From: a virus
IMG/VR virus record: IMGVR_UViG_3300049893_000899
Span: 1-64,000 of that record
Strand: one strand, 5' to 3'
DNA: 64,000 nucleotides
The notes below the pieces were generated by a model. It had not been told where the DNA came from. It searched no databases and saw only the letters and a list, made by a program, of their open reading frames with translations. Shown one piece after another: positions 22,452-30,992 of the stretch (position 1 is the first letter of the stretch; every line of letters begins with the position of its first letter). The position numbers were made by a program, and so were the translations under genes.

Positions 22452-23179
22452 TGGCAGAATTAATAGGAATCGTAGGGTTCGCAGGAACAGGTAAGTCAAC
22501 TTCATTAAGAAACTTGCCAAGTGAAGAGACTTTTATTATAAGTCCAAGTAAAGACAAGTTGCCAATTCCTGGCTTCAAGTCTAAATACAAGTTATGGAGT
22601 AAGGAGAATCCAACAGGAAACTTCCTTATGACTAAATCTCTTGAAACAGTAACTACTATTATCAAGAAGATTGATAAGGAAGAGAAGTGGAAGCATATCA
22701 AGTATATTGTTATTGAAGATATGACTCACTTCTTCAACAGTATGACCTTATCTGCAGACTTTAGAGCGCAAAACTCTGGTAATGCAGCATTCTCAAGATG
22801 GGCAGACTTTGGTTCAAAGGTGTATCAGGCTTTATTTGAGAATGTTCACGAGTATAGAGATGATCTTACTATTGTAACAATCTACCATCCAGAGAAAGAG
22901 AATACAATAGATGGAGAGAAACTTAAGATTAAGACTCCAGGTAGTTTATTGGAAAAGACGGTAGATTTACCTTCTTACTATACCAACTTACTTTACACTT
23001 ATGTTGTTCCTGTAGATAAGAATAATCCAGTTGATGTATCAGAAAGATATAAGTTTGTTACTAATGACGATGGTTACCATCCAGCTAAGACTATGAATGG
23101 ATTGTTTGACGAATTGTTGATAGACAACAACTTGTATGCGGTTCTGAATAGAATTAAAGAATATGAGGAAATTGGTTGA
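22451..23179 (+). CDS. RecA-fold ATPase, Sak4-like
   Basis: 242 residues from ATG 22,451, which shares a base with the helicase TAA. Walker A GFAGTGKST is at residues 8–16 and Walker B YIVIEDMTHF at about 84–93. Phage proteins of this build next to an SSB gene are Sak4-type recombinases/annealing proteins. The SSB-like gene lies 255 bases downstream. Likely role: strand annealing or recombination-dependent replication. A generic AAA ATPase is the alternative. Confidence 0.7.
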   Translation: MAELIGIVGFAGTGKSTSLRNLPSEETFIISPSKDKLPIPGFKSKYKLWSKENPTGNFLMTKSLETVTTIIKKIDKEEKWKHIKYIVIEDMTHFFNSMTLSADFRAQNSGNAAFSRWADFGSKVYQALFENVHEYRDDLTIVTIYHPEKENTIDGEKLKIKTPGSLLEKTVDLPSYYTNLLYTYVVPVDKNNPVDVSERYKFVTNDDGYHPAKTMNGLFDELLIDNNLYAVLNRIKEYEEIG

Positions 23180-23429
23180 GACAAAACTAAACTATAACTT
23201 AGGCAACAAGAAGGAGATATTTGAATTCTTCTTCAATAAAGCAGTTAAAGTTAGTGTTGACGGAAATAACCGTTCAATAAAGAGAGACGACAATGGGTTT
23301 ATCATGAAGATGATGCATCCAACAGTGTTTAGAAAGTCATATCTAACAGATTTATTATTCCAGAACGCAAAGGGATATGAAGTAGTTAGAGATGAAGAGG
23401 AAGTAATTGTAGAATTAATAATTAAATAA
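23163..23429 (+). CDS. Small hypothetical protein
   Basis: 88 residues, beginning MRKLVETKLNYNLGNKKEIF, alpha/beta, ending in strands EEEVIVELIIK. It sits between the Sak4-like ATPase and the SSB and overlaps the former by 17 bases. No family recognised; a recombination accessory is possible. Confidence 0.6.
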   Translation: MRKLVETKLNYNLGNKKEIFEFFFNKAVKVSVDGNNRSIKRDDNGFIMKMMHPTVFRKSYLTDLLFQNAKGYEVVRDEEEVIVELIIK

Positions 23430-23433
23430 AGTT

Positions 23434-24021
23434 ATGTTTAACGGATCAGAAGTAGCAGCAAATTCAGGAGATAAAAGAATCACTCCAGGTAACAGAGTTA
23501 AATTAAGATGTGAGAACATTGATTTAGACCAAGCAAAAGGTAATATCTCAATGAAGTTCAGAGGTGAATGTGGTGGTGTATTAAACCATACAATCTTTAA
23601 TATTGATCCTTCAGCTTCAGTTTATGCTTCTTTATCAGGAGAAGAAAAGAAAGAGAGAATCAAGAAAGACTTCCAAAAGGTATTGCATGTTTTTGCAGCT
23701 TTCGTTGGTCCAGATGCGGTTAAAGCTGTTAAAGGAGAGTCTTTCCCTCAGGTTGCTATGCAGTTGATTAAGCTTGTTGGCTTGAAGTATAAAGAAGTTC
23801 AATTGGAAGGTAAAGTTGTTGTTAACAAGAAGAACTTTGCTTCTTTCCCTTTCTTCACTAACTTCTTGTCTTCAGATTTAAATCCAACTAACTGGACTAT
23901 AAATGCTACTTACGATAAGTTTGAGTATGAAGACGCTCCAGCAACAGATAGTCCATTTGCAAGTAAAGAAGAGGAATCTCCACTTGGAGGGCCAATCTCA
24001 GAGGACGAAATAGGATTCTAA
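23434..24021 (+). CDS. Single-stranded DNA-binding protein
   Basis: 195 residues. The beta-rich N-terminal part (RVKLRCENIDLDQAKGNISMKF) is OB-like and the last 30 residues form an acidic, flexible tail ending SEDEIGF, the hallmark of SSB proteins. Position between the Sak4-like ATPase and the primase fits an SSB. Likely role: coating ssDNA and recruiting replication partners by its tail. Confidence 0.7.
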   Translation: MFNGSEVAANSGDKRITPGNRVKLRCENIDLDQAKGNISMKFRGECGGVLNHTIFNIDPSASVYASLSGEEKKERIKKDFQKVLHVFAAFVGPDAVKAVKGESFPQVAMQLIKLVGLKYKEVQLEGKVVVNKKNFASFPFFTNFLSSDLNPTNWTINATYDKFEYEDAPATDSPFASKEEESPLGGPISEDEIGF

Positions 24022-24022
24022 T

Positions 24023-25027
24023 ATGTTGTTCGAGTACGAGGAGATTAAGAACATAAATCTTAAAGAGAAGATATTAAGCGAGGTGTCCCAAGAGGACATC
24101 TTCGCAAGATATCTATCTATTGAAGTCAAGGCTAAGTCTATGTTCAGAAATCCCCTTAGAGACGACAAGAACCCTACATGTGAATTTGTTAAATTCAACG
24201 GAGTATTATACCTTAGAGATTATTCTGGTTTCTTCGGAGAGATAGGTGTCAACTGCTTCGACTTAGTATCTTTTCTCTATAATATAAGCTTCAAGGAAGC
24301 TTTAATAAGAGTCAAAGAAGACTTAAACATTGGAAAGATTGGATTATTCAGTGTTGCTTCAAAGAGAAAAGAGATAGAGATCGAAGAGTCTGAACCTAAA
24401 AAAATATCAATAGTAAAGAGAAGCTTCAATAATGTAGATAAAGAGTTTTGGAATCAAGGAACCATACAAGAAGAAGACCTTATTAAGTTTAATGTCTATC
24501 CGGTTAAAGAATGCTGGATAGACGACTTAAGAGGATATTGGTACAGTGAAAAATACGCTGATAATGTAGCATATAGTTACTTCTTTGAAGATGGTTCTAC
24601 CAAAGTATATTTCCCTAATAAGGAGAAGAAATATAGATTTATTGGTAATTCAAATTATGTACAAGGATTACGTGAATTAGATTTTAGTAAAGATATAGTA
24701 TTCATTACTAAATCAATGAAAGATGTAATATCACTATACAAACTTGGATATACTGCTATCTCTGAACAATCCGAAGGAAGTATTGTCAGAGATTGGTTAA
24801 TCAAACTATTAAAAGTAGCATTTAATGAAGTTGTCTTGCTATATGATAACGATGAAGCAGGAATAGAAGGGGCTAAAAGAAACTCCAAAAAGCATTCTAT
24901 ACCATATATCTATTATGAAGAAAGTTCAAGTAAAGATACTTTCGATAATATAAGAGATTATGGTGCCGAGGCTACAAAACAAAAAATTATTAATCTATTA
25001 AAACAGAAAAGAAATGAGAACAATTAA
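24023..25027 (+). CDS. DnaG-type primase (Toprim)
   Basis: 334 residues. An N-terminal segment MFRNPLRDDKNPTCEF resembles the pre-Toprim part of DnaG primases, but no zinc-binding Cys/His set is visible. The Toprim core has SEQSEGS (catalytic Glu region) and LLYDNDEAGIEGAKR (DxD-type metal site) at about 270–285. Likely role: making RNA primers for the phage fork. It overlaps the start of the ubiquitin-like gene by 14 bases. Confidence 0.85.
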   Translation: MLFEYEEIKNINLKEKILSEVSQEDIFARYLSIEVKAKSMFRNPLRDDKNPTCEFVKFNGVLYLRDYSGFFGEIGVNCFDLVSFLYNISFKEALIRVKEDLNIGKIGLFSVASKRKEIEIEESEPKKISIVKRSFNNVDKEFWNQGTIQEEDLIKFNVYPVKECWIDDLRGYWYSEKYADNVAYSYFFEDGSTKVYFPNKEKKYRFIGNSNYVQGLRELDFSKDIVFITKSMKDVISLYKLGYTAISEQSEGSIVRDWLIKLLKVAFNEVVLLYDNDEAGIEGAKRNSKKHSIPYIYYEESSSKDTFDNIRDYGAEATKQKIINLLKQKRNENN

Positions 25028-25532
25028 AATTATCACACCATCAGGAAGAGTATCAATCGAAACTAATGCAACAACTTTCGGAGAATTAAGAGAACACCCT
25101 TCTTTCCCGGCTGTTGACTTGACTAAGAACGAAGTTACTGTAAAAGGTAGCGATGTTTCTTTGAGATTAGATAGCGCTGCTTTACCTGAAGGGAATGTGG
25201 TTATGTATATAACAGCTAAAGAACAGAAGGCAGGTATGTCAAAAGAAACTTATTACGATCAGCTTTCTACTGGAGAACTTAAAGACCTTTGTGACGAAAG
25301 AGATATTTATTACTATTCATCCAATAGAGAAAGTCTTATTGACCTTCTTCTTGAAGATGATTTAAGAGAAAATTCTTCAGTAAGTGAATCTAAAGTTGAA
25401 GGGATTAAGAATGCTTTATTAAGTATCAAGACTCAAATTGATGGAATCTTAGATTCTATTGATGATGAAGATGATGAGTTCGACATGAAAGAGCTTGAAA
25501 GACTTAGTAACGCTGTTAAGAATATCAAATAA
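25014..25532 (+). CDS. Ubiquitin-like (beta-grasp) protein with SAP-like segment
   Basis: 172 residues. Residues 1–70 read as a beta-grasp fold: strand TIKIITPSGRVSIET, helix FGELREHP, and strands ending NVVMYITAKEQ, as in the ubiquitin-like PRTRC protein C and ThiS/MoaD relatives. Residues about 80–115 (LSTGELKDLCDERDIYYYSSNRESLIDLLL) resemble a SAP DNA-binding motif. The C-terminus ends VKNIK, with no di-glycine, so classical conjugation of the full protein is not obvious. It is followed by E2-like, JAMM and E1-like genes, which supports the call. Confidence 0.6.
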   Translation: MRTIKIITPSGRVSIETNATTFGELREHPSFPAVDLTKNEVTVKGSDVSLRLDSAALPEGNVVMYITAKEQKAGMSKETYYDQLSTGELKDLCDERDIYYYSSNRESLIDLLLEDDLRENSSVSESKVEGIKNALLSIKTQIDGILDSIDDEDDEFDMKELERLSNAVKNIK

Positions 25533-25539
25533 CTAAAAC

Positions 25540-25561
25540 GCCCTGGAAACAGGGCTTTTTT
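25540..25561 (+). terminator. Terminator or attenuator before E2-like gene
   Basis: GCCCTG-GAAA-CAGGGC then T6; the E2-like ATG follows the last T directly. It would limit expression of the next genes relative to the beta-grasp protein, and RNA ending here would lack the downstream gene. Confidence 0.75.
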
Positions 25562-26563
25562 ATGATACATCATAACCAAAGAATACAACAGAAGAATGAG
25601 CTGAAAGAAAGACACCCTCTGTTTTATCAAGCCTTGATTGAAGAGAAGAAACAGTTTGGATATAGTTATGGGAAAATACATATTATGTATGAGAATTACT
25701 ATGTAAGAACTGATTATGGAGCTTCTTATTTCTGCCCTAAAAGCATAATAACAATTGATGTTCTTAATGGAGTAATGCATTTCACTCCAATATCTGTAAA
25801 TTCTATATATAATATGAATTATTTCTCACACGCGTCAAACAGTGGGAGTCTTTGTATAGGAATGAAGTTTGAAACACCAATTAAACAGGCTTTGAATGAA
25901 ATAAGCGATGAATATAATAGTGTTTCAGATGGAGAGGAACCAGAGCTTGATGTTGATGATTATATCTACTTCTTAAAACTATTAGATCAATATGTTACAT
26001 ATGAATCTATTGAAGGTGTTCCTTATTCTGTATTTAGGCACAACATAAAAAACGTAGCTCCTTCAAATTACAAGTTTCTAATTCCAAAAGACTATATACC
26101 AAATGAAGATAATCAAGATTCAGATATAAATCCATATGATTATATTTATGAAATTGCTATAGATTCATCTTCAAGGCATAATAGTATGAATTATGAAGGA
26201 GAGCTTGTTGGTATTTCAAAAAGAAATAATTCATTAATACTTAATTGTGGATATTTAATAGTTTTAAGTAATATTGAAAAATCTTTCTTACTTGAAAAAG
26301 GATATATAGACTGTGTTTCAGGATATCCTTATAAAATGAATAATATACATCGGTCATATTATTATGGATTTTACATTGGAGACAAAAGAATAGAGGATAT
26401 AATTGAAGAAGTAAAACCTGTAAACAGAAAAGTAAGATTAACAATTGATTGTTTCAGAAGTGAGAATAATCAGTTTGAAAACGCATTGCAAAGAAGAGTA
26501 AACAATATCACAAATGAAAAAGAAGCCAGAAATAGAGCAAAAACAAGAACAATCGAAAGATAA
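25562..26563 (+). CDS. E2-like protein (PRTRC protein B-like)
   Basis: 333 residues. The segment ASYFCPKSIITIDVLNGVMHFTP (about 55–76) followed by SNSGSLCIG (93–100) matches the E2-like fold of PRTRC protein B, in which a Cys–Leu–Gly strand follows the core. Cys98 is the candidate active residue, and Cys58 is another. The C-terminal half is beta-rich with no known family. Known relatives occur with Ub-like, JAB and E1-like genes. Overlaps the JAMM gene by 50 bases. Confidence 0.55.
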   Translation: MIHHNQRIQQKNELKERHPLFYQALIEEKKQFGYSYGKIHIMYENYYVRTDYGASYFCPKSIITIDVLNGVMHFTPISVNSIYNMNYFSHASNSGSLCIGMKFETPIKQALNEISDEYNSVSDGEEPELDVDDYIYFLKLLDQYVTYESIEGVPYSVFRHNIKNVAPSNYKFLIPKDYIPNEDNQDSDINPYDYIYEIAIDSSSRHNSMNYEGELVGISKRNNSLILNCGYLIVLSNIEKSFLLEKGYIDCVSGYPYKMNNIHRSYYYGFYIGDKRIEDIIEEVKPVNRKVRLTIDCFRSENNQFENALQRRVNNITNEKEARNRAKTRTIER

Positions 26564-27689
26564 TGCTCCTGTAATTGAAAAGACTAAACATAAGCTTTTC
26601 ATACCAAACAGCATGATGAACCATATTAACCAGTTACATAGAGAAATTGGACCTATTGAATGGAGTGGTATATTGTTGTTTGAGCATAACGGATCTATTG
26701 AAGAGGGATTAGACCTTAAAGCTAAAGGTTTATATCCTATGAACATAGGTCATGCTACGTATACCGAATTTAGTTCAGGTAAAAAGATGCAAGATATTGA
26801 AAAGCTTCACGAAACATGGGAAGATGAAGACTGGAGATGCGCGTTGGTCCACACGCATCATTCCATGCCGGCTTTTGCTTCCACAACAGATATAAAGGAA
26901 ATAGAAGATAATGCTAATCTTCATGAGTACTATGTTTCGTTGATTGTTAACTTCAGTGGTCAGTTTGTTTGTAAGATAGGGATTTATTCTGAAGAAGTTC
27001 AGACTGTAGAACGATACAGAATACATCCAATGTCTGGAACAAAAGAGTTTGCTGGAACTTCAAAGAGAGAGTATAAGAAAGTTGAGATTGTAGACTGCGA
27101 AATAATTTACGAAGACAACAAAGTTCTTTCTAAAGTTATTAAAGAACTTAAAGACTCTAAGAAAGCTTCAGAAGTAAAGACTTTTGCTACAACAAGTAAC
27201 AAATATGGAGACTCTTTCAAATATGGTTCTAAGGATTGGAATTGGGATCAATGGAAGAATAATAATCAGCAAACAAGTCTATTTGGAGACACTACAAGCA
27301 TAACTAAGAATATAGACTACGAATATATTTATGAAAATATACTAGAGATCCTTTGTCTTGACAGCGATTTAGCAAGTGAACTTACAGAAGAATTTAATGC
27401 AAACATGATGAAGCCAAGGGCAACAGAAAAAGAGGTTGTATTAGGTATTTCAATGATAGAGAAAAGGATATCTCCAATATTGACAATGAAGTCTATAAAA
27501 GAAGTTGTTTACGATATTTGCTTGTACCATATTGACTTAAGTATTGAAGATTTTGACGACATCTTATCTTTGTTGAAGAAGAGTTCAGACGTATATAAGA
27601 TATTTGAAAAAGTTAGAGAATATCTTGAGGAAGAGTTAAGGGAAATAGAAGAAATAAAAAGACTAAATGGATTACAGGGACAGATTTAA
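26514..27689 (+). CDS. JAMM/JAB metalloprotease
   Basis: 391 residues. Glu49 (GPIEWSG) plus H113-T-H115, S123 and D126 (HTHHSMPAFASTTD) form the complete JAMM zinc site. Such enzymes remove ubiquitin-like proteins or process their C-termini. The N-terminal JAB domain spans about residues 25–165; the C-terminal 200 residues are helical and of unknown role. It overlaps the E1-like gene by 23 bases. In PRTRC clusters the equivalent is protein A. Confidence 0.85.
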   Translation: MKKKPEIEQKQEQSKDNAPVIEKTKHKLFIPNSMMNHINQLHREIGPIEWSGILLFEHNGSIEEGLDLKAKGLYPMNIGHATYTEFSSGKKMQDIEKLHETWEDEDWRCALVHTHHSMPAFASTTDIKEIEDNANLHEYYVSLIVNFSGQFVCKIGIYSEEVQTVERYRIHPMSGTKEFAGTSKREYKKVEIVDCEIIYEDNKVLSKVIKELKDSKKASEVKTFATTSNKYGDSFKYGSKDWNWDQWKNNNQQTSLFGDTTSITKNIDYEYIYENILEILCLDSDLASELTEEFNANMMKPRATEKEVVLGISMIEKRISPILTMKSIKEVVYDICLYHIDLSIEDFDDILSLLKKSSDVYKIFEKVREYLEEELREIEEIKRLNGLQGQI

Positions 27690-28365
27690 AGGAGCACCAT
27701 GGGCAAATACACCGTTAAGAGTAACGGTGTATGGCGCAGGTTCGTTAGGTTCTTGGTTGACATTGTTGCTATCAAGAATAGGGCATGATATTCAACTTGT
27801 AGATTATGATGTTGTTGAAGAAGTTAATTTAGCTGGTCAGTTCTTTAGAACTGTAGATGTTGGATCGACTAAGGTTTCTGCTGTTGCTAATAATGTTAGA
27901 AGCTTTTCTGGAGAGAACATAAGAACACAAACAGCAATGGTAAGAGAAGACAATGCAATTACACTTCAATATGGCAACATTGCTTTTTCTTGCTTTGACA
28001 ATCTTCAAGCAAGAAAAGATATTGCAAACATGTTCTTAGATAACAACTTACTTGATAGACAGTTCTCTTGTCTTGTAGATATTAGGATGTCAGCGGAATC
28101 ATTTGAGGTTTATTTAATTAAGAATAATGACGAATTGAAGCATTACTTGGTTACTTTACCTAACGACAACGATGTAGAAGACTTGCCTTGCACATTGAAG
28201 TCAACAAGCCATATCGCTATGCACGCAACTTGTAAAGCTGTTGAGGTTTTCAATAACTTCTTGACTAATGAATTTGGCTTAGATGGATTTGAAGAGAGAG
28301 AAGTTTTCTACAAGTATAGATATGATTCAATTTTAATGAAAGAAACATATGTTAGATCACTTTAG
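27667..28365 (+). CDS. E1-like (ThiF-family) adenylating enzyme
   Basis: 232 residues. The nucleotide-binding motif GAGSLGS is at residues 23–29, followed by VDYDVVEEVNLAGQFF (D46, N54) and VGSTKV (K69), the standard ThiF/E1 order. CFDN (109–112) is the conserved Asp after the Rossmann core. The Cys in LPCTLKSTSHIA near residue 180 is a candidate thioester residue. Likely role: activating the C-terminus of the beta-grasp protein. Confidence 0.85.
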   Translation: MDYRDRFKGAPWANTPLRVTVYGAGSLGSWLTLLLSRIGHDIQLVDYDVVEEVNLAGQFFRTVDVGSTKVSAVANNVRSFSGENIRTQTAMVREDNAITLQYGNIAFSCFDNLQARKDIANMFLDNNLLDRQFSCLVDIRMSAESFEVYLIKNNDELKHYLVTLPNDNDVEDLPCTLKSTSHIAMHATCKAVEVFNNFLTNEFGLDGFEEREVFYKYRYDSILMKETYVRSL

Positions 28366-28813
28366 AAGTCAACTTCAAGATCATCATGCTATTGATAGAT
28401 TGTTCAAAGTAAAACAATATGTAGACTGGAGAGTATATAGAAGATCTGCTATAAAAACTAAAAGAGCTATAATAGATTCTACAAGAGATTATTCTGAAGT
28501 AAGATTGAGTAATTCTTCTTATGGAATGAATATTGGCATATTGAAATATGGTGAAGGGATTAAATTGCTTATAGATAAAGGAGATTGTGTAATATTTGCA
28601 ATTTACTTCCAAGAATCTGATATAATAGTCTTTAATTCTCAGTTTAATAAAGGACGTGTATTTAAATATAAATACTTTATTGAGAAAGGAAAGTTCAACA
28701 ACTACGATGTATCAGAAATATCTTTCTATAAGAAAAGAGTAATCGTTGATGTAGAAGAAGAATTATTAAACTTATTAGGTAAATCAGTAGTAGATTTTGA
28801 AAGAATAGAGTAA
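28349..28813 (+). CDS. Hypothetical protein downstream of E1
   Basis: 154 residues, beta-rich after residue 50, beginning MLDHFRSQLQDHHAIDRLFK. It overlaps the E1-like gene by 17 bases and may belong to the cassette as a target or adaptor. No family recognised. Confidence 0.6.
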   Translation: MLDHFRSQLQDHHAIDRLFKVKQYVDWRVYRRSAIKTKRAIIDSTRDYSEVRLSNSSYGMNIGILKYGEGIKLLIDKGDCVIFAIYFQESDIIVFNSQFNKGRVFKYKYFIEKGKFNNYDVSEISFYKKRVIVDVEEELLNLLGKSVVDFERIE

Positions 28814-28834
28814 CAAGGTTACTTATTATTAATT

Positions 28835-29512
28835 ATGGTAAACATTAAAAACACACTCTTACATACAATAGAATACCCTCTTTATTTAAAGAGGGTAATG
28901 CTATCAAGTAAGAGGCAGCCAAAATATTACACTCCAACATGTAAGATTAAAAACAAAAGACTAAACGACAGAACTAGGTTCGTCTTTAGTGAGTACAAAA
29001 AGACAAAGAAACAGTACCTTGTAGATGTGAAGACAGGAGAAAGGGTTTTAAAGAATCCTAGAGCAGCCGGAACACCAAAGTATATGTCAATAAATGCACA
29101 GCATCTCTACAATCAAAATCTTCATGAATTTAGTAGAGATAAGATCGTTAGAGTGTTACATTCGTTCTTTGAAGAAGGATTGAAAAGTATTCCAAGAATA
29201 GATGTTTATCCATTAATGATTATAATGGAAATACACGACACGATATTAGAAGAAACATCAAGTTGGGACGTTGGCAACAGAGGTTTCTTTTATCAGAAGA
29301 CATTTGAAGACGTATTGAAGAAAGATAAGATTATTGATGATTCGTCAATATATATCTCTATGCCTCCAGCTCCGATATTTATACCTGTAGCTACAGCAGA
29401 AGAGAGAAAGCTTGTATTTTCAATATATCATATAACTGATGAAAGAATTGTTAACGACGTTTATAAGAGTTACGTACAAAAAGAAAATATAAATCATTAT
29501 GATAGCTTTTAA
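28835..29512 (+). CDS. RusA-like Holliday junction resolvase
   Basis: 225 residues. The motif SSWDVGNRGFFYQKTFEDVLKKDKIIDDS (about 145–175) follows the RusA pattern D..N......f.D.L.....i.DD, with the Asp residues that bind metal. A further strand LVFSIY closes the domain. Likely role: resolving junctions made by recombination-dependent replication before packaging. Confidence 0.6.
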   Translation: MVNIKNTLLHTIEYPLYLKRVMLSSKRQPKYYTPTCKIKNKRLNDRTRFVFSEYKKTKKQYLVDVKTGERVLKNPRAAGTPKYMSINAQHLYNQNLHEFSRDKIVRVLHSFFEEGLKSIPRIDVYPLMIIMEIHDTILEETSSWDVGNRGFFYQKTFEDVLKKDKIIDDSSIYISMPPAPIFIPVATAEERKLVFSIYHITDERIVNDVYKSYVQKENINHYDSF

Positions 29513-30194
29513 AGGTTTATTTGCAAATAGAGAAGGATTAGTAAAGTTGCAGTCTTCAATTAAAGACTGCTTAGGAGAAAACGAGGGAGGAGTAGCTAAG
29601 AAAGAAGAGGATGGAGATATTTTGTATAGCATTGAAGACCTTATGTCTAATGTTAAGATAACTAAATCCAAGCCAATATTGAAGCCTAAGAAGGACTTTT
29701 ACTTCTCAAGGATATTTAATACTGAAACAGAAATAAACTTCCTTGTAGACGCTCCAAATAGTTCAAAGAAGTTAGTTAAAGCTTTGGAGTTTAAATTCCA
29801 TGACTTTACTCTTTATGAGCAGTGTAGCGGTAAATACGTTTTACTTAGAGGGGTTATTACCTTATTGTCTTCAAAGACAGGAGATGTTCTTTGTTTTACA
29901 ATGAATCTTAATAATGCCCTTCAATCTCAACTGTTTGAAGCTTTGGTTAATATAGGTCAGTCTGTGTCTGGTCCTTTGGTTATGTTTGTTTCTGAAGACG
30001 AGAAACATATAAGCATAAAACAGCCAGGAGCAGATTATATTACTTACTCTATTGAGACAGACTTAATACAGCAGACTAATAAGGTTATTGTAAAGAACGA
30101 TCTTATAAGTAGAATGATCCCTAAGAAGATCAAACACAAAAGCAGGTACTTTGTCCCTGAAAAAGACAAAGGTTTTGTTAGATTAATAGTTTAA
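29499..30194 (+). CDS. Hypothetical protein
   Basis: 231 residues, beta-rich from residue 90 on (ALEFKFHDFTLYEQC, YVLLRGVITLLSSK), with an acidic early segment. It overlaps the RusA-like gene by 14 bases and sits between two nucleases. A DNA-processing role is inference only. Confidence 0.6.
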   Translation: MIAFKGLFANREGLVKLQSSIKDCLGENEGGVAKKEEDGDILYSIEDLMSNVKITKSKPILKPKKDFYFSRIFNTETEINFLVDAPNSSKKLVKALEFKFHDFTLYEQCSGKYVLLRGVITLLSSKTGDVLCFTMNLNNALQSQLFEALVNIGQSVSGPLVMFVSEDEKHISIKQPGADYITYSIETDLIQQTNKVIVKNDLISRMIPKKIKHKSRYFVPEKDKGFVRLIV

Positions 30195-30200
30195 AACAAA

Positions 30201-30992
30201 ATGATAATATTAATAGATGGAGACATCCTTGTTTACAGATTTGCCTATGAAGGCAAGAAACAAGAAGAGCAACCATTGTTCTCTGCTTCAGAAACAAAGA
30301 CTCTTGAAGAGTGCTATGAAAACGTAGACAAGTTCATGGAAAATCTTAAAGCTGAAGTTCCTTCTGTTGGTTATATCGGTTATCTTTCTTGTAAAAGAAA
30401 AGATACTTTCAGAGTTCCAATATCTCAGTCAAGAGAATATAAAGGCAACAGAAAGACAGAGCCTCCTAAATATTACACAGAAATAAAGCAATACTTTATT
30501 GAGAAGTATAACTTTATTCAATTGAAGCAGATAGAAGCTGATGATGCATTATCTATAAAAGGAACTGAACTATATCCAGATTGTATAATATGTAGTACAG
30601 ATAAAGACCTTAGACAGATAAAAGGAAATCATTACAATCCTAATACAAATGACTTCTTTAGAACAACAGATGATGGCCCATCTAGGTTATTGTTGAAGCA
30701 ATTAGTGACAGGCGATTCTACTGACAACATTGAAGGGATAAGAAAAAGAGGTCCTAAAGCAGCAGAAAAGATAGTACATGATAACTTAGATATAGAACTC
30801 ATACCTCAGGTAATATTGAACGAATATATTGCTGAATACGGATTGGAAGAAGGTATGAGAAGATTCTCTGAAACATATCTATTAGTGTATCTATTAAGAG
30901 AAAATAGTTTTAACGAAGAACTTGGAGAAGTTACTTATTGGAATAAAAATGGAAGAACAACAGAACAACCAGAAGAAGGATTATTCTTTTGA
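30201..30992 (+). CDS. 5'-3' exonuclease (FEN/T5-exonuclease family)
   Basis: 263 residues. The acidic metal-site motifs are in order: IILIDGDILVYRF at the N-terminus, IEADDALS at about 110–117, STDKDLRQIKG (about 130), and TGDSTDNIEGI...GPKAAEKI with a helix-hairpin-helix. This is the 5'-nuclease core of T4 RNase H and Pol I 5' domains. Likely role: primer removal and end resection. Overlaps the MazG-like gene by 44 bases. Confidence 0.85.
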   Translation: MIILIDGDILVYRFAYEGKKQEEQPLFSASETKTLEECYENVDKFMENLKAEVPSVGYIGYLSCKRKDTFRVPISQSREYKGNRKTEPPKYYTEIKQYFIEKYNFIQLKQIEADDALSIKGTELYPDCIICSTDKDLRQIKGNHYNPNTNDFFRTTDDGPSRLLLKQLVTGDSTDNIEGIRKRGPKAAEKIVHDNLDIELIPQVILNEYIAEYGLEEGMRRFSETYLLVYLLRENSFNEELGEVTYWNKNGRTTEQPEEGLFF

